From CAZMVU01 sp964569295 (lineage in GTDB: Bacteria > Hydrogenedentota > Hydrogenedentia > Hydrogenedentales > JAGMZX01): 49,811 bases of DNA. Position numbers and translations under genes: made by a program. Positions 34,200-43,460 of the stretch are shown piece by piece; the first letter of the stretch is position 1, and the number at the start of each line of letters is the position of its first letter. The DNA lies in NCBI GenBank assembly GCA_964569295.1, contig CAZMVU010000010.1:1-49811 (forward strand), given 5' to 3'. The notes beneath the pieces are model-generated. The model was not told where the DNA came from and did no database searches. It saw nothing but the letters and a program-made list of their open reading frames with translations.

Positions 34200-34660
34200 A
34201 CTTCGGGCGCAACCAGCAGGAATTGGGCGATGCCATTCCCATGGCGCCGCTCATCGACATCATCTTTCTCACGCTCGTTTTCTTTATGGTCACCTCGGTC
34301 TACTCGGTGCTCGAAAGCGAGTTGACGGTCGATCTGCCCACAGCCGACGAAGCGATGGAGTCCGAGCGTCTGCCCGGTGAGATTATCATCAATTTGCTCA
34401 GTCCGGAAGAGGCGTCCGCCGTGGACGGCGAGCGCCGGGATATTGTGGTGAATGAACGCGCGATGGATCTGGCCGCGTTGCAAGCCGTGCTCGAGCGCGT
34501 TGCACGGCATTTTCCGGGTGGCGGGGTGATTATCCGGGGCGATGCCGCCGCACGCCATGGCCGCGTGATCGAGATCCTCGATGCATGCAGCAAAGCGGAT
34601 ATCCAGAACATTGCCTTCGCGACGGTGCAGCCGGGACAAGAAGGCGGGGGCGCGCCATGA
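34196..34660 (+). CDS. exbD: ExbD/TolR-family protein
   Basis: The 154-residue product has a short cytoplasmic N-terminus, one membrane helix APLIDIIFLTLVFFMVT whose Asp (D21) is the proton-relay aspartate of ExbD/TolR, and a periplasmic domain containing the family's VVNERAMDL and VIIRGDAAARHGRVI segments. The GTG start overlaps the exbB stop, and its own stop overlaps the TPR gene's ATG (ATGA). Together with exbB it makes a complete proton-driven energy module. Confidence 0.94.
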   Translation: MNFGRNQQELGDAIPMAPLIDIIFLTLVFFMVTSVYSVLESELTVDLPTADEAMESERLPGEIIINLLSPEEASAVDGERRDIVVNERAMDLAALQAVLERVARHFPGGGVIIRGDAAARHGRVIEILDACSKADIQNIAFATVQPGQEGGGAP

Positions 34661-36990
34661 GGAATGTGTTACTTCTGGCGGTCCTTTGCGTGAGGGCGTG
34701 TGCTGCCTTTGCCCAGGGGGATGATGCTGCGGCCACGCAGTTCGACTTCGCGAATGGCTTGTTTCACCGAGGCTATTTCGCGGAGGCGGCCGAGGAGTAT
34801 GCGCGGTTTCTCGAGGACTTTCCCGAGGCGTCCCAAGCCGATACGGCGCGTCTACGCATGGGCGAGGCGGCGTTTGCCGAAGGGGACTACGAGAAGGCGC
34901 TTGCTGCGTATGAGGCGTTGCTCGCGCGTCAAGAGGGGGGAGAGGCGGCCCCGGTAGCGGCCCTGCGCCGTGGCGAGACGCTCTACATGCTCGAACGCTA
35001 TCCGGAAGCGGGGACGGCCCTGAAGCCGCTGAGCAAGCCCGGAACGTCCGAGGACATTCGTGCACGCGCGTTGTACTTTCTGGGCAAGTGCCAACTGGCT
35101 ATGCGGCAGTACGAAGGGGCGCTCGAGGCGTTCCATGCGCTTGCCAGCGATTATCCGGACAGCGGTCTTGCGCCCCGGGCGCGTTACCAAATGGCGCATG
35201 TCTACCTCGAGAACGGCAACCTGGAGAACGCCGCCACGACCTTTTCCGAGGTGGCGAAAGCGGATATAGATGACGACTACCGTGTCGAAGCGCGGTTTCG
35301 TTCGGCGGAAATCTATGATCGCATTGGCTGGTTTGACGCGGCTGTTGCGGCGTATGAGAAGCTGCGGCGCGAGTTTCCCGATTCCGCGTATACCCGCCGG
35401 GCGGACTACGGCTATTCCTGGGCCTTGTACCACGCGGGACGTTATGAACAAGCCATCGAGCGGGCGCAAGCCTTCGCCCAAAACCACCCGGATTCCGACT
35501 ATGCGCCTGGCATCGCGTATCTGTGGGCAAATGCGCTCCAGAAACAACGGCAGTACGAGGAGGCCCTTGCCGCTTTCGAGCAGGTGCGCGGGCAGTATCC
35601 GAAGAGTGAATTTGCCGCGCGTGCGGCATACAAGGCCGGCTACGTGAATTACCAGTTGGGGCGGCCGGCTAAGGCGAAGGCGCAGGTGCTCGATTTTTTG
35701 GATACGTACCAGGGCGAGGCGCTCGTGGGCGATGCGGCCTTTCTGCTGGGGGTGTTGCTCGTGGGAGAAGGCAACTACGAAGATGCCTTTCAGGAGTTTC
35801 GCCTGGTGGCGGAGAAGTACCCCGACGCGGAGTTCGCGCCGGATGCCCAGTACAAGGCGGCCGAGTGCCTGATGCAATTGGGTGCGGCTGACCGCGCTGC
35901 CAAGCTGTTCCGCGAGTTTGCGGAAAAGCACCCGGACCATCTCTTGGCGAAGGATGCCGCACTCCAGGCGGGAGACGCTGAATTCTTCTCGGATGACTTC
36001 GCCGCCGCCATTGCGAGGTACCGCGAGATTCTTGCCGATGCGGACGCGCCCGAGACTGTGCGTGAAACCCTGTATCGCTTGGCGGTGGCTTGTCACAATG
36101 GGGGGGATCATGCTGCGGCTGTCAAGGCGTTCCGCCGCTATGTGACGGAATTCCCGGATGGTAAGCATGCCGCCGAGGCGCACTACCGCATTGGCGAGTA
36201 CATGTTGCGGGAGGCGGAAGACCTGACAGCGGCGGTGGCGGCCTATCAGAAGGCATTGGACGCCGGCCCGGAAAATGAACTCGCCGGGAAGGTACGGCGG
36301 GGACTCGCCATCGCCCGGTACGAGAACAACGACTTCGAGCGCGCCGCTGCACTTTTCCTCGAGCTCATGGATCAACATCCCGAGGTAAAGCTGAGCGAAG
36401 CGGCTTATGCCTGGACCGGCGAGTATTACTTCAAACGCGAACAATGGGCCCATGCCGGGACCGTGTACGCGCTGCTGCTCGATAAAGCGCCCGCCTACCC
36501 GAATCCGGAGCGCATCCGTTTCCGCGTCGGGCAGTGCCGCGAGCGCGCCGGTGAGCCGGAGGCGGCCATTGGCCTGTATGAAGCCGTGGTTGAAGAAGCG
36601 CCCACGAGCAACGCCGCCATGCAGGCGCGGTTTCGAATGGCTGCCTTGCATGAAGAACTCGGACACCGTGAAAAGGCCCTCGCCCTTTACGAGGAAACCA
36701 GCTCGGTGAACAGCGGCGATGTGGCGGCGCGCGCCTGCTTCCGCCTTGCCGAGCTTCTCGAGAGCGGCGGCAATCTTGATTCGGCCGCCCGCAGCTACCT
36801 GCGCGTGGCGATTCTCTTCCTGCACCCGGAGCTGTCGCCGGAAGCCTTGCTGCGCGCCGCGAAGCTATATCGGCAACTCGAGAAGCCCGTGCGCGCACGG
36901 GAGACCCTGGCTCAGCTTATCGACGAATTCCCCGGCACACCCCAGGCGGAAGAAGCGCGTGCGGTGCGCCAGGAAGGAGCGGAAAGCTAG
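34657..36990 (+). CDS. Exported large TPR protein
   Basis: The 777-residue product has a signal peptide (ending ACAAFAQG) followed by an almost continuous array of about 18 tetratricopeptide repeats, with recurrent F/Y-x-x-A, YEEALAAF and PDSDYAP-type helices. It should form a long periplasmic superhelix. TPR proteins such as CpoB/YbgF accompany TolQR, so this could be a scaffold of the ExbBD complex. The ATG overlaps the exbD stop, and the next gene starts four bases after its own stop, so all four genes are translationally coupled. Confidence 0.9.
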   Translation: MRNVLLLAVLCVRACAAFAQGDDAAATQFDFANGLFHRGYFAEAAEEYARFLEDFPEASQADTARLRMGEAAFAEGDYEKALAAYEALLARQEGGEAAPVAALRRGETLYMLERYPEAGTALKPLSKPGTSEDIRARALYFLGKCQLAMRQYEGALEAFHALASDYPDSGLAPRARYQMAHVYLENGNLENAATTFSEVAKADIDDDYRVEARFRSAEIYDRIGWFDAAVAAYEKLRREFPDSAYTRRADYGYSWALYHAGRYEQAIERAQAFAQNHPDSDYAPGIAYLWANALQKQRQYEEALAAFEQVRGQYPKSEFAARAAYKAGYVNYQLGRPAKAKAQVLDFLDTYQGEALVGDAAFLLGVLLVGEGNYEDAFQEFRLVAEKYPDAEFAPDAQYKAAECLMQLGAADRAAKLFREFAEKHPDHLLAKDAALQAGDAEFFSDDFAAAIARYREILADADAPETVRETLYRLAVACHNGGDHAAAVKAFRRYVTEFPDGKHAAEAHYRIGEYMLREAEDLTAAVAAYQKALDAGPENELAGKVRRGLAIARYENNDFERAAALFLELMDQHPEVKLSEAAYAWTGEYYFKREQWAHAGTVYALLLDKAPAYPNPERIRFRVGQCRERAGEPEAAIGLYEAVVEEAPTSNAAMQARFRMAALHEELGHREKALALYEETSSVNSGDVAARACFRLAELLESGGNLDSAARSYLRVAILFLHPELSPEALLRAAKLYRQLEKPVRARETLAQLIDEFPGTPQAEEARAVRQEGAES

Positions 36991-36994
36991 GGCC

Positions 36995-38773
36995 ATGGTT
37001 AGCCGCCGCGTTATTCTTGGGTTTTCCGTCGTCGTTGCCGCGGCGGCCTATGGCGCTTTTTGGATTTTCCTCGCACCGCACATTGTCCCTTTCAAGCGCG
37101 CTGCCGTGCCCGAGCCACTTTTGCGCAAATACAAGGTGGCTCTTGTGGAGACGCCTCCGGCCCGGGTCGAGGCAGCGCGAGGGCCGGTTTCGCCGCTGGC
37201 TTCGCGCAGCGAGAGCATCCGCGATATGCTCGACGAGTTCAGTGCCGCAGATGTTCCAAGCTTCGAGCCTGAAGCCCCCTCGACCGGTGTGGCGGATCTC
37301 GAATCGCGCCTTGCCGAAGAGACGCTTAGCCGCGACTATGCCCCCGCGGCGGCTCCCGAACGCCTCGCCCAGATGGACATGGAAATCGTCGAGATCGGCA
37401 TCGACGCGGCCCGGCGCGACATCGCGGCGCCCCGGCGCCTGGCCCGGCCAAGCCCGGTCGAGGTGTTCGAGGAAGGCACGCAGCCCGTGTTGCGCGGCCC
37501 GGCAGCCGATAGCGATGTGCGCCTGCGCATCGAACCGCGTCCCACGCCGTTCCTGGCGCGCGGCCAGGAACCGGCCCGTGAAACCGGCGCGGAAGAATCG
37601 GACCCCGCATCACCCCCGCCGCGTGAGCCAGACACACGCCCGGCGGAGCAGCCGGCGCCGTCACGGGACGTGCCGGAGCTCCAGGCCGAAGAACTGACCC
37701 GCGCGCGCACGCGCATGGTCGAGGATGTGCGCCGCGAGCAAGAGCAGCGTTATGTGTTTATGGATGATCTGCTGGATATCGCCGTGGCGACATACACGCC
37801 GCCGGGCAAGGCCCGGGGCTACTTCCGGTTGAACATACGCCCGAAACCGGACAGCGGTGTGCCACCGCTGGCCAAGGACGTCACCTTCGTGGTGGACGCA
37901 TCGAGCAGCATCAGTTCGCGGAAGCTCACCCTGACTGTTCGTGGCATGGGCGAGGCCCTCGAGCAATTACGCCCGGAGGACTACTTCAACCTCGTGCTTT
38001 TTCGTGATCATCCCATTCATTTCCAAAATGCGTCTGTACCGGCCACACCCGAAAATCGTGCAGCGGCCCGGGCCTTTCTCGATGGCATCCAGTCCCATGG
38101 CGAAACGGACCTATACCGCGCGCTCATGCCAGAACTCACCAAGACGCCGCGGCCAGGCGCCGCGAGCGTGGTGCTCGTGGTGAGCGATGGGCGTTCTACC
38201 CGGGGGTTGCAGGACAGCCGGATGATTATCAATGCCCTCAGCGCCGACAATACGCACCACGGCGTGTATACATTCGGGGGCGGGCGCACGGTGAACACGT
38301 ACCTGCTCGACCTTTTGGCATACCGCAACAAGGGGGTCTCGCAGGTGGCGCCCGGCATCGAAGCGGTCGACGACATGCTGCCCGCGTTCTTCGGTCAACT
38401 GGCCGAGCCTATGTTGACCCGGGTGCGCGCGGCGTATGGCGGCATCGACGCGGCCACCGTCTACCCGAAAGACCTGCCGGATTTCTTCCGTGCCCGCGGC
38501 GTAACGGTGTACGGCCGGTTTGCAACGGCGGAAGACAAGCGGTTTGTCATGCGCCTGACCGGCCGCGCGGGAAGCCGCGAGAAAGAAGTGATCTTCCGCG
38601 CCGGCCTGGCCAAGGCATCCACCGGCGATGAGACCATTGCACGGGGATGGGCGCAGGCGAAGGCCTACCATATTATTGGCGAAATGACCCGTGTTGGTGA
38701 GCAGGCGAACCTGCATGAAGCGCTGCGCACCCTTCGCCGTGAGTATGGCGTGCGCACGGCCTACGACGAGTAG
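36995..38773 (+). CDS. Membrane-anchored VWA-domain protein
   Basis: The 592-residue product has one N-terminal membrane helix (about 6-28) and no cleavage site, so it is anchored with the bulk in the periplasm. A proline/alanine/arginine-rich stalk (about 60-240) leads to a VWA domain (about 290-460) with a full MIDAS: D301-A-S303-S-S305 (DASSS), T371 (GETDLY) and D398 (SDGRST). The C-terminal 120 residues (GVTVYGRFATAEDKRFV) are a beta domain of unknown role. This architecture (anchor, stretched stalk, terminal interaction domain) is like TonB or TolA, which is where it sits in the operon. Its ATG is four bases after the TPR stop. Confidence 0.85.
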   Translation: MVSRRVILGFSVVVAAAAYGAFWIFLAPHIVPFKRAAVPEPLLRKYKVALVETPPARVEAARGPVSPLASRSESIRDMLDEFSAADVPSFEPEAPSTGVADLESRLAEETLSRDYAPAAAPERLAQMDMEIVEIGIDAARRDIAAPRRLARPSPVEVFEEGTQPVLRGPAADSDVRLRIEPRPTPFLARGQEPARETGAEESDPASPPPREPDTRPAEQPAPSRDVPELQAEELTRARTRMVEDVRREQEQRYVFMDDLLDIAVATYTPPGKARGYFRLNIRPKPDSGVPPLAKDVTFVVDASSSISSRKLTLTVRGMGEALEQLRPEDYFNLVLFRDHPIHFQNASVPATPENRAAARAFLDGIQSHGETDLYRALMPELTKTPRPGAASVVLVVSDGRSTRGLQDSRMIINALSADNTHHGVYTFGGGRTVNTYLLDLLAYRNKGVSQVAPGIEAVDDMLPAFFGQLAEPMLTRVRAAYGGIDAATVYPKDLPDFFRARGVTVYGRFATAEDKRFVMRLTGRAGSREKEVIFRAGLAKASTGDETIARGWAQAKAYHIIGEMTRVGEQANLHEALRTLRREYGVRTAYDE

Positions 38774-38791
38774 CGCTGCCTCGCGCAGTGC
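38773..38791 (+). terminator. 3' hairpin of the ExbBD operon
   Basis: GCGCTGC (38773-38779) and GCAGTGC (38785-38791) form a 7-base stem (one G-U pair) with a 5-base loop, starting on the last base of the VWA stop codon. No T tract follows, so it may be a stability element. Confidence 0.3.
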
Positions 38792-38998
38792 CCTGTTGGG
38801 GGGCGGATGCTGCGGCTTGAAACCTTGTGCAGAAAACCTTCCGGCAACGGTGGCGGGGTCAGCATGCCCTTTGCTACACTGTTTGCCGTTTCAACCAGCG
38901 GGATGTGAGTATGCGCCGCGGCTTTCTTTAACCGGCCAGCCGTGGGCCCGGCAACCACCTCCTTACGACGCTTTTTGCTGCGAGAGGAACCGTATTCT

Positions 38999-40426
38999 AT
39001 GCGCGTTGGCTTAGTTTTCCTGGTGGTCTGTGTGCTCTCTGCGCTTGTGTGTGGCATGTCCGCGGCCGATGCGGCAGCACCAACGCGTGGCGCCGCTAGG
39101 GCGAGCCAGCCGCATGTTATCTACATCTCCCTCGATACGACCCGGGCGGACTATCTCGGGTGTTATGGCAATAGGTGGGTCAAGACGCCGGCGCTCGACC
39201 AGTTCGCGCAGGAAGGTGTGGTGTTCGAAAATTGTCAAAGTGTCGCGCCCACGACCCTGGCCTCGCACACCAGTCTGTTCACAGGCAAGTATCCGCATAC
39301 CCACGGTGTGCCGCGCAATGGCTTCTATGTGAACGATGCGAATGTCACCCTTGCCGAAGTCCTTGCGGAGAACGGCTACCAGACGGCGGCATTCCTCGCG
39401 TCGTTCGCGCTCAATGGCCGGTTCAACCTGAGCCAGGGCTTTGCCCACTATGACGACGCTTACCAGGATGCGTCGAAGGGGAACAACCTCACGGTGAATG
39501 TGCGCGACGCCAAGGCGGTGACGGATGCCACGCTGCGCTACGTCGAAAACCATCGCGGTGAGAAGCCGCTGTTTCTGTTTGTGCATTACTTTGATCCCCA
39601 TGCGCCCTATCAGCCGCCGGCGCCGTACAACTCCCTGTATGACGGTATCGTGCAAGACGGCGGCGCGGCTGAGGCGGAGGACGGGCCGCCGGCCGAGGTG
39701 TTGGAAAAGGCCGAGCGGCGCCAGCTGCGCCAGCTCAAACACTATGCGGGCGAGATTTCCTATATGGATGCGCACCTGGCGCGGTTATTCAAGGGGCTGC
39801 GCGCGCACGGCGTTTACGACGACGCCTTCATTCTCATTACCAGCGACCATGGGGAGTCCCTACTGGATCACGAGCCATTTTTCAGCCATGGGTACAATGT
39901 GCATCAGGACACGATGCACCTTGTGGCCATGTGCCGTTTTCCGGGTGGTGAACGTGCGGGGATGCGCGTGGCCGGCTTGATCTCGAATATCGATTTTTAC
40001 CCGAGCACCCTGACCTGGCTGGGCCTAGACACCGCCGCCGGTGTCGAAGGTTTAACCGTTGACTTAACTGCTGACCCCATAACCACGCAGCGCATCGAAG
40101 CCTACGGCCAGGCCACGAAGCCTTTTGGGCGTGTCGAGATAGAGGGAATGTGGCACAACCTCGATAAGGCACGCATGGTGCGTCAGGGCGCGAAGACTTT
40201 CATCCAGGTTCCTTACAAGGGCGCAGAAGCCTTTTATGATTTGAAGTGTGACCCGCGGCAACAGAAGAACCGTATCGCAGAGGAGTCGCCGGGAGAACGG
40301 GTCGACGAATTGCGCGGCCTTCTCGAAACATGGGCCGGTTTGGCAACCCCCTTATCAACCCACTATGAACGCGGGCGCAAGCAGGAGACCCAGGAGCGGC
40401 TCGAGGCGCTGGGCTATTTTGAGTGA
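38999..40426 (+). CDS. Exported sulfatase-like hydrolase without formylglycine site
   Basis: The 475-residue product has a signal peptide ending SAADAA and the alkaline-phosphatase/sulfatase fold: VIYISLDTTRADYLGCYG with the first metal Asp, APTTLASHTSLFTGKYP at the nucleophile position, FVHYFDPHAPYQPP, and ITSDHGESLLDHE. The C/S-x-P/A-x-R motif is absent; Thr (APTT) stands at the nucleophile position, as in phosphate- or phosphonate-type members. It may therefore be a phosphodiesterase, phosphoethanolamine transferase-like or other hydrolase instead of a true sulfatase. GAGAGG precedes the ATG. It begins a tight operon with the galactokinase-like gene seven bases downstream. Confidence 0.85.
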   Translation: MRVGLVFLVVCVLSALVCGMSAADAAAPTRGAARASQPHVIYISLDTTRADYLGCYGNRWVKTPALDQFAQEGVVFENCQSVAPTTLASHTSLFTGKYPHTHGVPRNGFYVNDANVTLAEVLAENGYQTAAFLASFALNGRFNLSQGFAHYDDAYQDASKGNNLTVNVRDAKAVTDATLRYVENHRGEKPLFLFVHYFDPHAPYQPPAPYNSLYDGIVQDGGAAEAEDGPPAEVLEKAERRQLRQLKHYAGEISYMDAHLARLFKGLRAHGVYDDAFILITSDHGESLLDHEPFFSHGYNVHQDTMHLVAMCRFPGGERAGMRVAGLISNIDFYPSTLTWLGLDTAAGVEGLTVDLTADPITTQRIEAYGQATKPFGRVEIEGMWHNLDKARMVRQGAKTFIQVPYKGAEAFYDLKCDPRQQKNRIAEESPGERVDELRGLLETWAGLATPLSTHYERGRKQETQERLEALGYFE

Positions 40427-40433
40427 CACGCAC

Positions 40434-42107
40434 ATGCAAGAGGATCCTTGCTTGACCGCTGGGGGCTGGCTTAATGTCCTTACCCGGCCGGAGCCGGCGG
40501 TACGTGAGCACCTGCGGGCCTGTTATGGTGCGGACGAGGCCGTCATCGCGGCGCGCTGCGATCTGTTGCGGCGGGTATTGGCGCGCTTTGTGTCGCGCTT
40601 TGGCGACCGGCCCGTGCGCGTGTTTCGTGCGCCGGCGCGGATCAACCTGCGCGGCATGCACGTGGACACGCACGGCGGCTACCTCAACCTGATGACGCAC
40701 CAGCGGGAAACGGTTGTGGTGGCAGCCCAAGCGGTGGCTGGCGTATGCACCTTCGTCAATGCGGAAGATGCCTTTCCCGAGGTGACGTTCGACCTCGCCG
40801 CTCTCATGGCGGACCCCGCGTTTGGGGGTGATTGGCCGGACTTCCTCGAACGGTGCAAGGCGCCTGTGCCGGGGTGGGGTGCGTATTTGGCCGGGGCCGT
40901 ATTGCGCGCGCATCATGGGCTCGAGACGTTACCCACGGGTATCGACGCGGCCATCGGCAGCGACATCCCGCGCGGGGCCGCGCTCAGTTCGTCGCACGCG
41001 CTCACCCTCGCCATGCTGGATGCCGCCCTCGTTTTTGCCGGCCGGCGGCTTGCGCCCAGTGCGCGCATCCTGGCTACGCGCGACGCCGAGTGGTACACCG
41101 GCGCCCGCACGGGCACGAGCGACCAAGGCGCCATGATCCTTGGCGGACGGGATACGCTGGTGAATGCGGTGCTGCACCCGGACCACCTCGAGTTGGACAC
41201 CGTCCGGCGTGTGGCGTTTCCAGAAGCGCTACGGGTGCTTGTCGTGAATTCGCATACCACCCGCAACCTCAGCGGGGCCGAGGCCGTGGCGTACAACCGG
41301 AACCGGTTTGCCTATTCGCTCGGACTCGCGATTCTTCGGCAGGAGTTGCAGGGGGCGGGCTATCCGCCGGCGGCGGTCGAGCACCTGGACCGGTTCTCGC
41401 GGGTGACGCCGGAGGCGTTGGGCGGGGTGCGTGTGTTCTACGAGACGCTGCGCCGCGTGCCATGTAATATTGCATTCGATGAATTGCGCGCACGCTATGA
41501 CCTGCCGGGTCTGGGTGCCTTGTATGCGCGCTACTTTTCTCAGGTGGATACCTCGCAACGCCCCGATTCGTTCAATCTGCGGGGGCCGCTGCTTTTCGGG
41601 GTGACCGAGTCGTTGCGCGCGCAGCGGTTTGCGGCGCACATCGAGTCGGGCCACTATGCCCGTGCGGGCCGCCTCATGGTCATCGGCCACGCGGGTGACC
41701 GTGTATATGGCGGCGAATGGCTGGATATACCGAACGACGTAAGCGACGCGGCCCTGGACCGCCTTGCGCACGCAGAGCAACCGGTGGAAACCTGTCCGGG
41801 GCAGTATGGGGCAAGTGCGCCGGCCTTGGATGCATTGGTTGATGCGTCGCTGCGTGCCGGCGCGTTGGGGGCGTGTCTCACCGGGGCGGGTATTGCGGGC
41901 AGCGTGCTGGCTTTGTGCCGTGCGGAGGACGCGGGGAACGTTGCGCAGGGGGTGCGTGCGTGCCTGGCATCGGCGCCGTATGCGCGCTTGGCGAAGCGTG
42001 AGCAGCCGCTCTCGGCGGCGGGCGTGGAAAGGGCCGTCGTCGAGAACTGCGCTACGACTGCCGCGGGGGAATTGACCCTGGGCGGCGCACACAACGGAGG
42101 GGAATAA
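40434..42107 (+). CDS. Large galactokinase-like GHMP sugar kinase
   Basis: GHMP sugar kinases phosphorylate C1 of galactose-type sugars. The 557-residue product (galactokinases are about 390) keeps FRAPARINLRGMHVDTHGG (residues 64-82), the phosphate loop GSDIPRGAALSSSHAL from 175, the catalytic-base motif TGTSDQGAM (D230), and the final CLTGAGIAGSVLAL glycine loop. The signature is altered relative to GalK (GRVNLIGEHTDY becomes ARINLRGMHVDTH). An extra segment of about 100 residues lies between the SDQ motif and the last motif, so the substrate may not be galactose; arabinose, glucuronate or galacturonate are options. The ATG at 40434 has no strong ribosome site and is seven bases after the sulfatase stop. 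Confidence 0.85.
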   Translation: MQEDPCLTAGGWLNVLTRPEPAVREHLRACYGADEAVIAARCDLLRRVLARFVSRFGDRPVRVFRAPARINLRGMHVDTHGGYLNLMTHQRETVVVAAQAVAGVCTFVNAEDAFPEVTFDLAALMADPAFGGDWPDFLERCKAPVPGWGAYLAGAVLRAHHGLETLPTGIDAAIGSDIPRGAALSSSHALTLAMLDAALVFAGRRLAPSARILATRDAEWYTGARTGTSDQGAMILGGRDTLVNAVLHPDHLELDTVRRVAFPEALRVLVVNSHTTRNLSGAEAVAYNRNRFAYSLGLAILRQELQGAGYPPAAVEHLDRFSRVTPEALGGVRVFYETLRRVPCNIAFDELRARYDLPGLGALYARYFSQVDTSQRPDSFNLRGPLLFGVTESLRAQRFAAHIESGHYARAGRLMVIGHAGDRVYGGEWLDIPNDVSDAALDRLAHAEQPVETCPGQYGASAPALDALVDASLRAGALGACLTGAGIAGSVLALCRAEDAGNVAQGVRACLASAPYARLAKREQPLSAAGVERAVVENCATTAAGELTLGGAHNGGE

Positions 42108-42109
42108 TC

Positions 42110-43267
42110 ATGGGATATGGTATGACCCGGCGCGGGTTCTTGTCTCACAGCGCAATGGGGCTGGCCGCCGCTGCGGGATGCCGCCGCATGCGCATGAACC
42201 CGGTAAAGCTCGGCAAGGTCTTCCCGGCCTACACGGACCCGGTTACTGGTGCGCAGGTGTTCATGCTCACCAACGACGCCGCGAAAGATGATGTCATCTA
42301 CCAGACGCACCCGATGTGGACGCCGGACATGGCGCACCTCGTGTTCAAGTCTGATCGCACCGGCGGCGTCATGCTCCCCCACGCGCTCGCCATGGACACC
42401 GGGGAAGTGCGGCCGCTCGTGCGGGCCGGCAAGACGCCGCGGTTTACGCTTACCTGGCGCACGGCCACGCTTTTCTATATCGACGGGCGTGAGGTCTATC
42501 GTGTTTCCGTCGAGGCCGCTTATGCCGGTGCGCAGCAGCCTGAGCGCGTAGCCGCGCTCCCGGAAGATGTCGAAATGCTGGCGGGCAGCCTCTCGGTGAA
42601 TGCCGGGGAAACGGTGCTCTACGCGGGCGCCCAGTTGAAAGCGGACAAACGCTGGGCGGTCTACGCCCTTGATCTCACGAGTGGGAGCTGGTCGCGTGCA
42701 GCCACAGTGGATTTCCAGGTGGGGCATGTGCAGGCGAATCCTCACGATGATCGCTATGTCCTTTTTTGTCATGAAACGGGCGGCTATGCACCGCAACGTA
42801 TGTGGCTGTTGGACGCCGGGGAGCGCTCCTGCCGGCCGCTGTACGAATCGCCGAGTAAGGAATGGGTCACGCACGAAGTGTGGTGGGGGCCGGAACGGGT
42901 CATCTTCACCATATGGCCGTATGACGAGGCGCACAAGCAGCAGGCGCACGGCGTGTGTTGGTCGGCGATTGCGGACGGCGAGCGCCGCCTCTTGAGCCAG
43001 TATCCCGCATGGCACACGCACGGCAGCCCGGATGGACGGTGGGCCATGGGCGATGACTTCGATCGAAACATCTGGCTTATCGACGCAGATAGCGGTGCGC
43101 GCCGCTTGTTGACGCAGGGGCATAGTGCCGGTGGGCACAAGACACATCCCCATGGTTCTTTCACGCCGGATAGCCGTGGTATCGTCTTTAACTCAAGCCG
43201 GAATGAAACCGCGGACATCTATCTCGTGGCATTGCCGGCGTGGCCGCAGTTGCCGGAGACGCAGTGA
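42110..43267 (+). CDS. Oligogalacturonate lyase-like beta-propeller (PL22-type)
   Basis: The 385-residue product starts MGYGMTRRGFLSHS, a twin-arginine signal that may end in a lipobox-like AAGC (C24). The rest is a beta-propeller with repeats opening YQTHPMWTPDMAHLVFKSDR and closing HPHGSFTPDSRGIVFNSSR, and HTHGSPDGRWAMGDD, which resemble the PL22 oligogalacturonate lyases and their His-rich manganese site. This would cleave unsaturated or saturated galacturonate oligomers. GGAGG lies 9 bases before the ATG and only two bases separate it from the kinase stop. Substrate assignment is from family resemblance. Confidence 0.75.
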   Translation: MGYGMTRRGFLSHSAMGLAAAAGCRRMRMNPVKLGKVFPAYTDPVTGAQVFMLTNDAAKDDVIYQTHPMWTPDMAHLVFKSDRTGGVMLPHALAMDTGEVRPLVRAGKTPRFTLTWRTATLFYIDGREVYRVSVEAAYAGAQQPERVAALPEDVEMLAGSLSVNAGETVLYAGAQLKADKRWAVYALDLTSGSWSRAATVDFQVGHVQANPHDDRYVLFCHETGGYAPQRMWLLDAGERSCRPLYESPSKEWVTHEVWWGPERVIFTIWPYDEAHKQQAHGVCWSAIADGERRLLSQYPAWHTHGSPDGRWAMGDDFDRNIWLIDADSGARRLLTQGHSAGGHKTHPHGSFTPDSRGIVFNSSRNETADIYLVALPAWPQLPETQ

Positions 43268-43274
43268 TTGGGGA

Positions 43275-43448
43275 ATGACATTTGATTCTGTGCAAGAATT
43301 GGTGACATTCTCGTTTCCCGATGTGCATGAGAAGGTATTGAACATTCTTGTTGGCCAGGAAGGGGCGGCCTGTCCGGGATGCCGTTTTCGAGAAGAATCG
43401 CGTGCACCGGCACGCGTGTATGGGCGCCACCCCGATGAAAAGAAGTAA
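43275..43448 (+). CDS. Possible 57-residue protein with a CPGC motif
   Basis: A short open frame fills the gap between the propeller gene and the PHP gene, with a GGGGA just before its ATG. It reads MTFDSVQELVTFSFPDVHEK, contains a single CPGC and ends basic (RHPDEKK). I do not recognise it. It may be a small protein, or a by-product of the 193-base gap. Confidence 0.25.
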   Translation: MTFDSVQELVTFSFPDVHEKVLNILVGQEGAACPGCRFREESRAPARVYGRHPDEKK

Positions 43449-43460
43449 AGGAGTTTCGAA

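Noticed and set aside
34852..36825. Minus-strand open frame opposite the TPR gene
   Set aside because: Shadow of the repeat-rich TPR gene; no start context and no domain.
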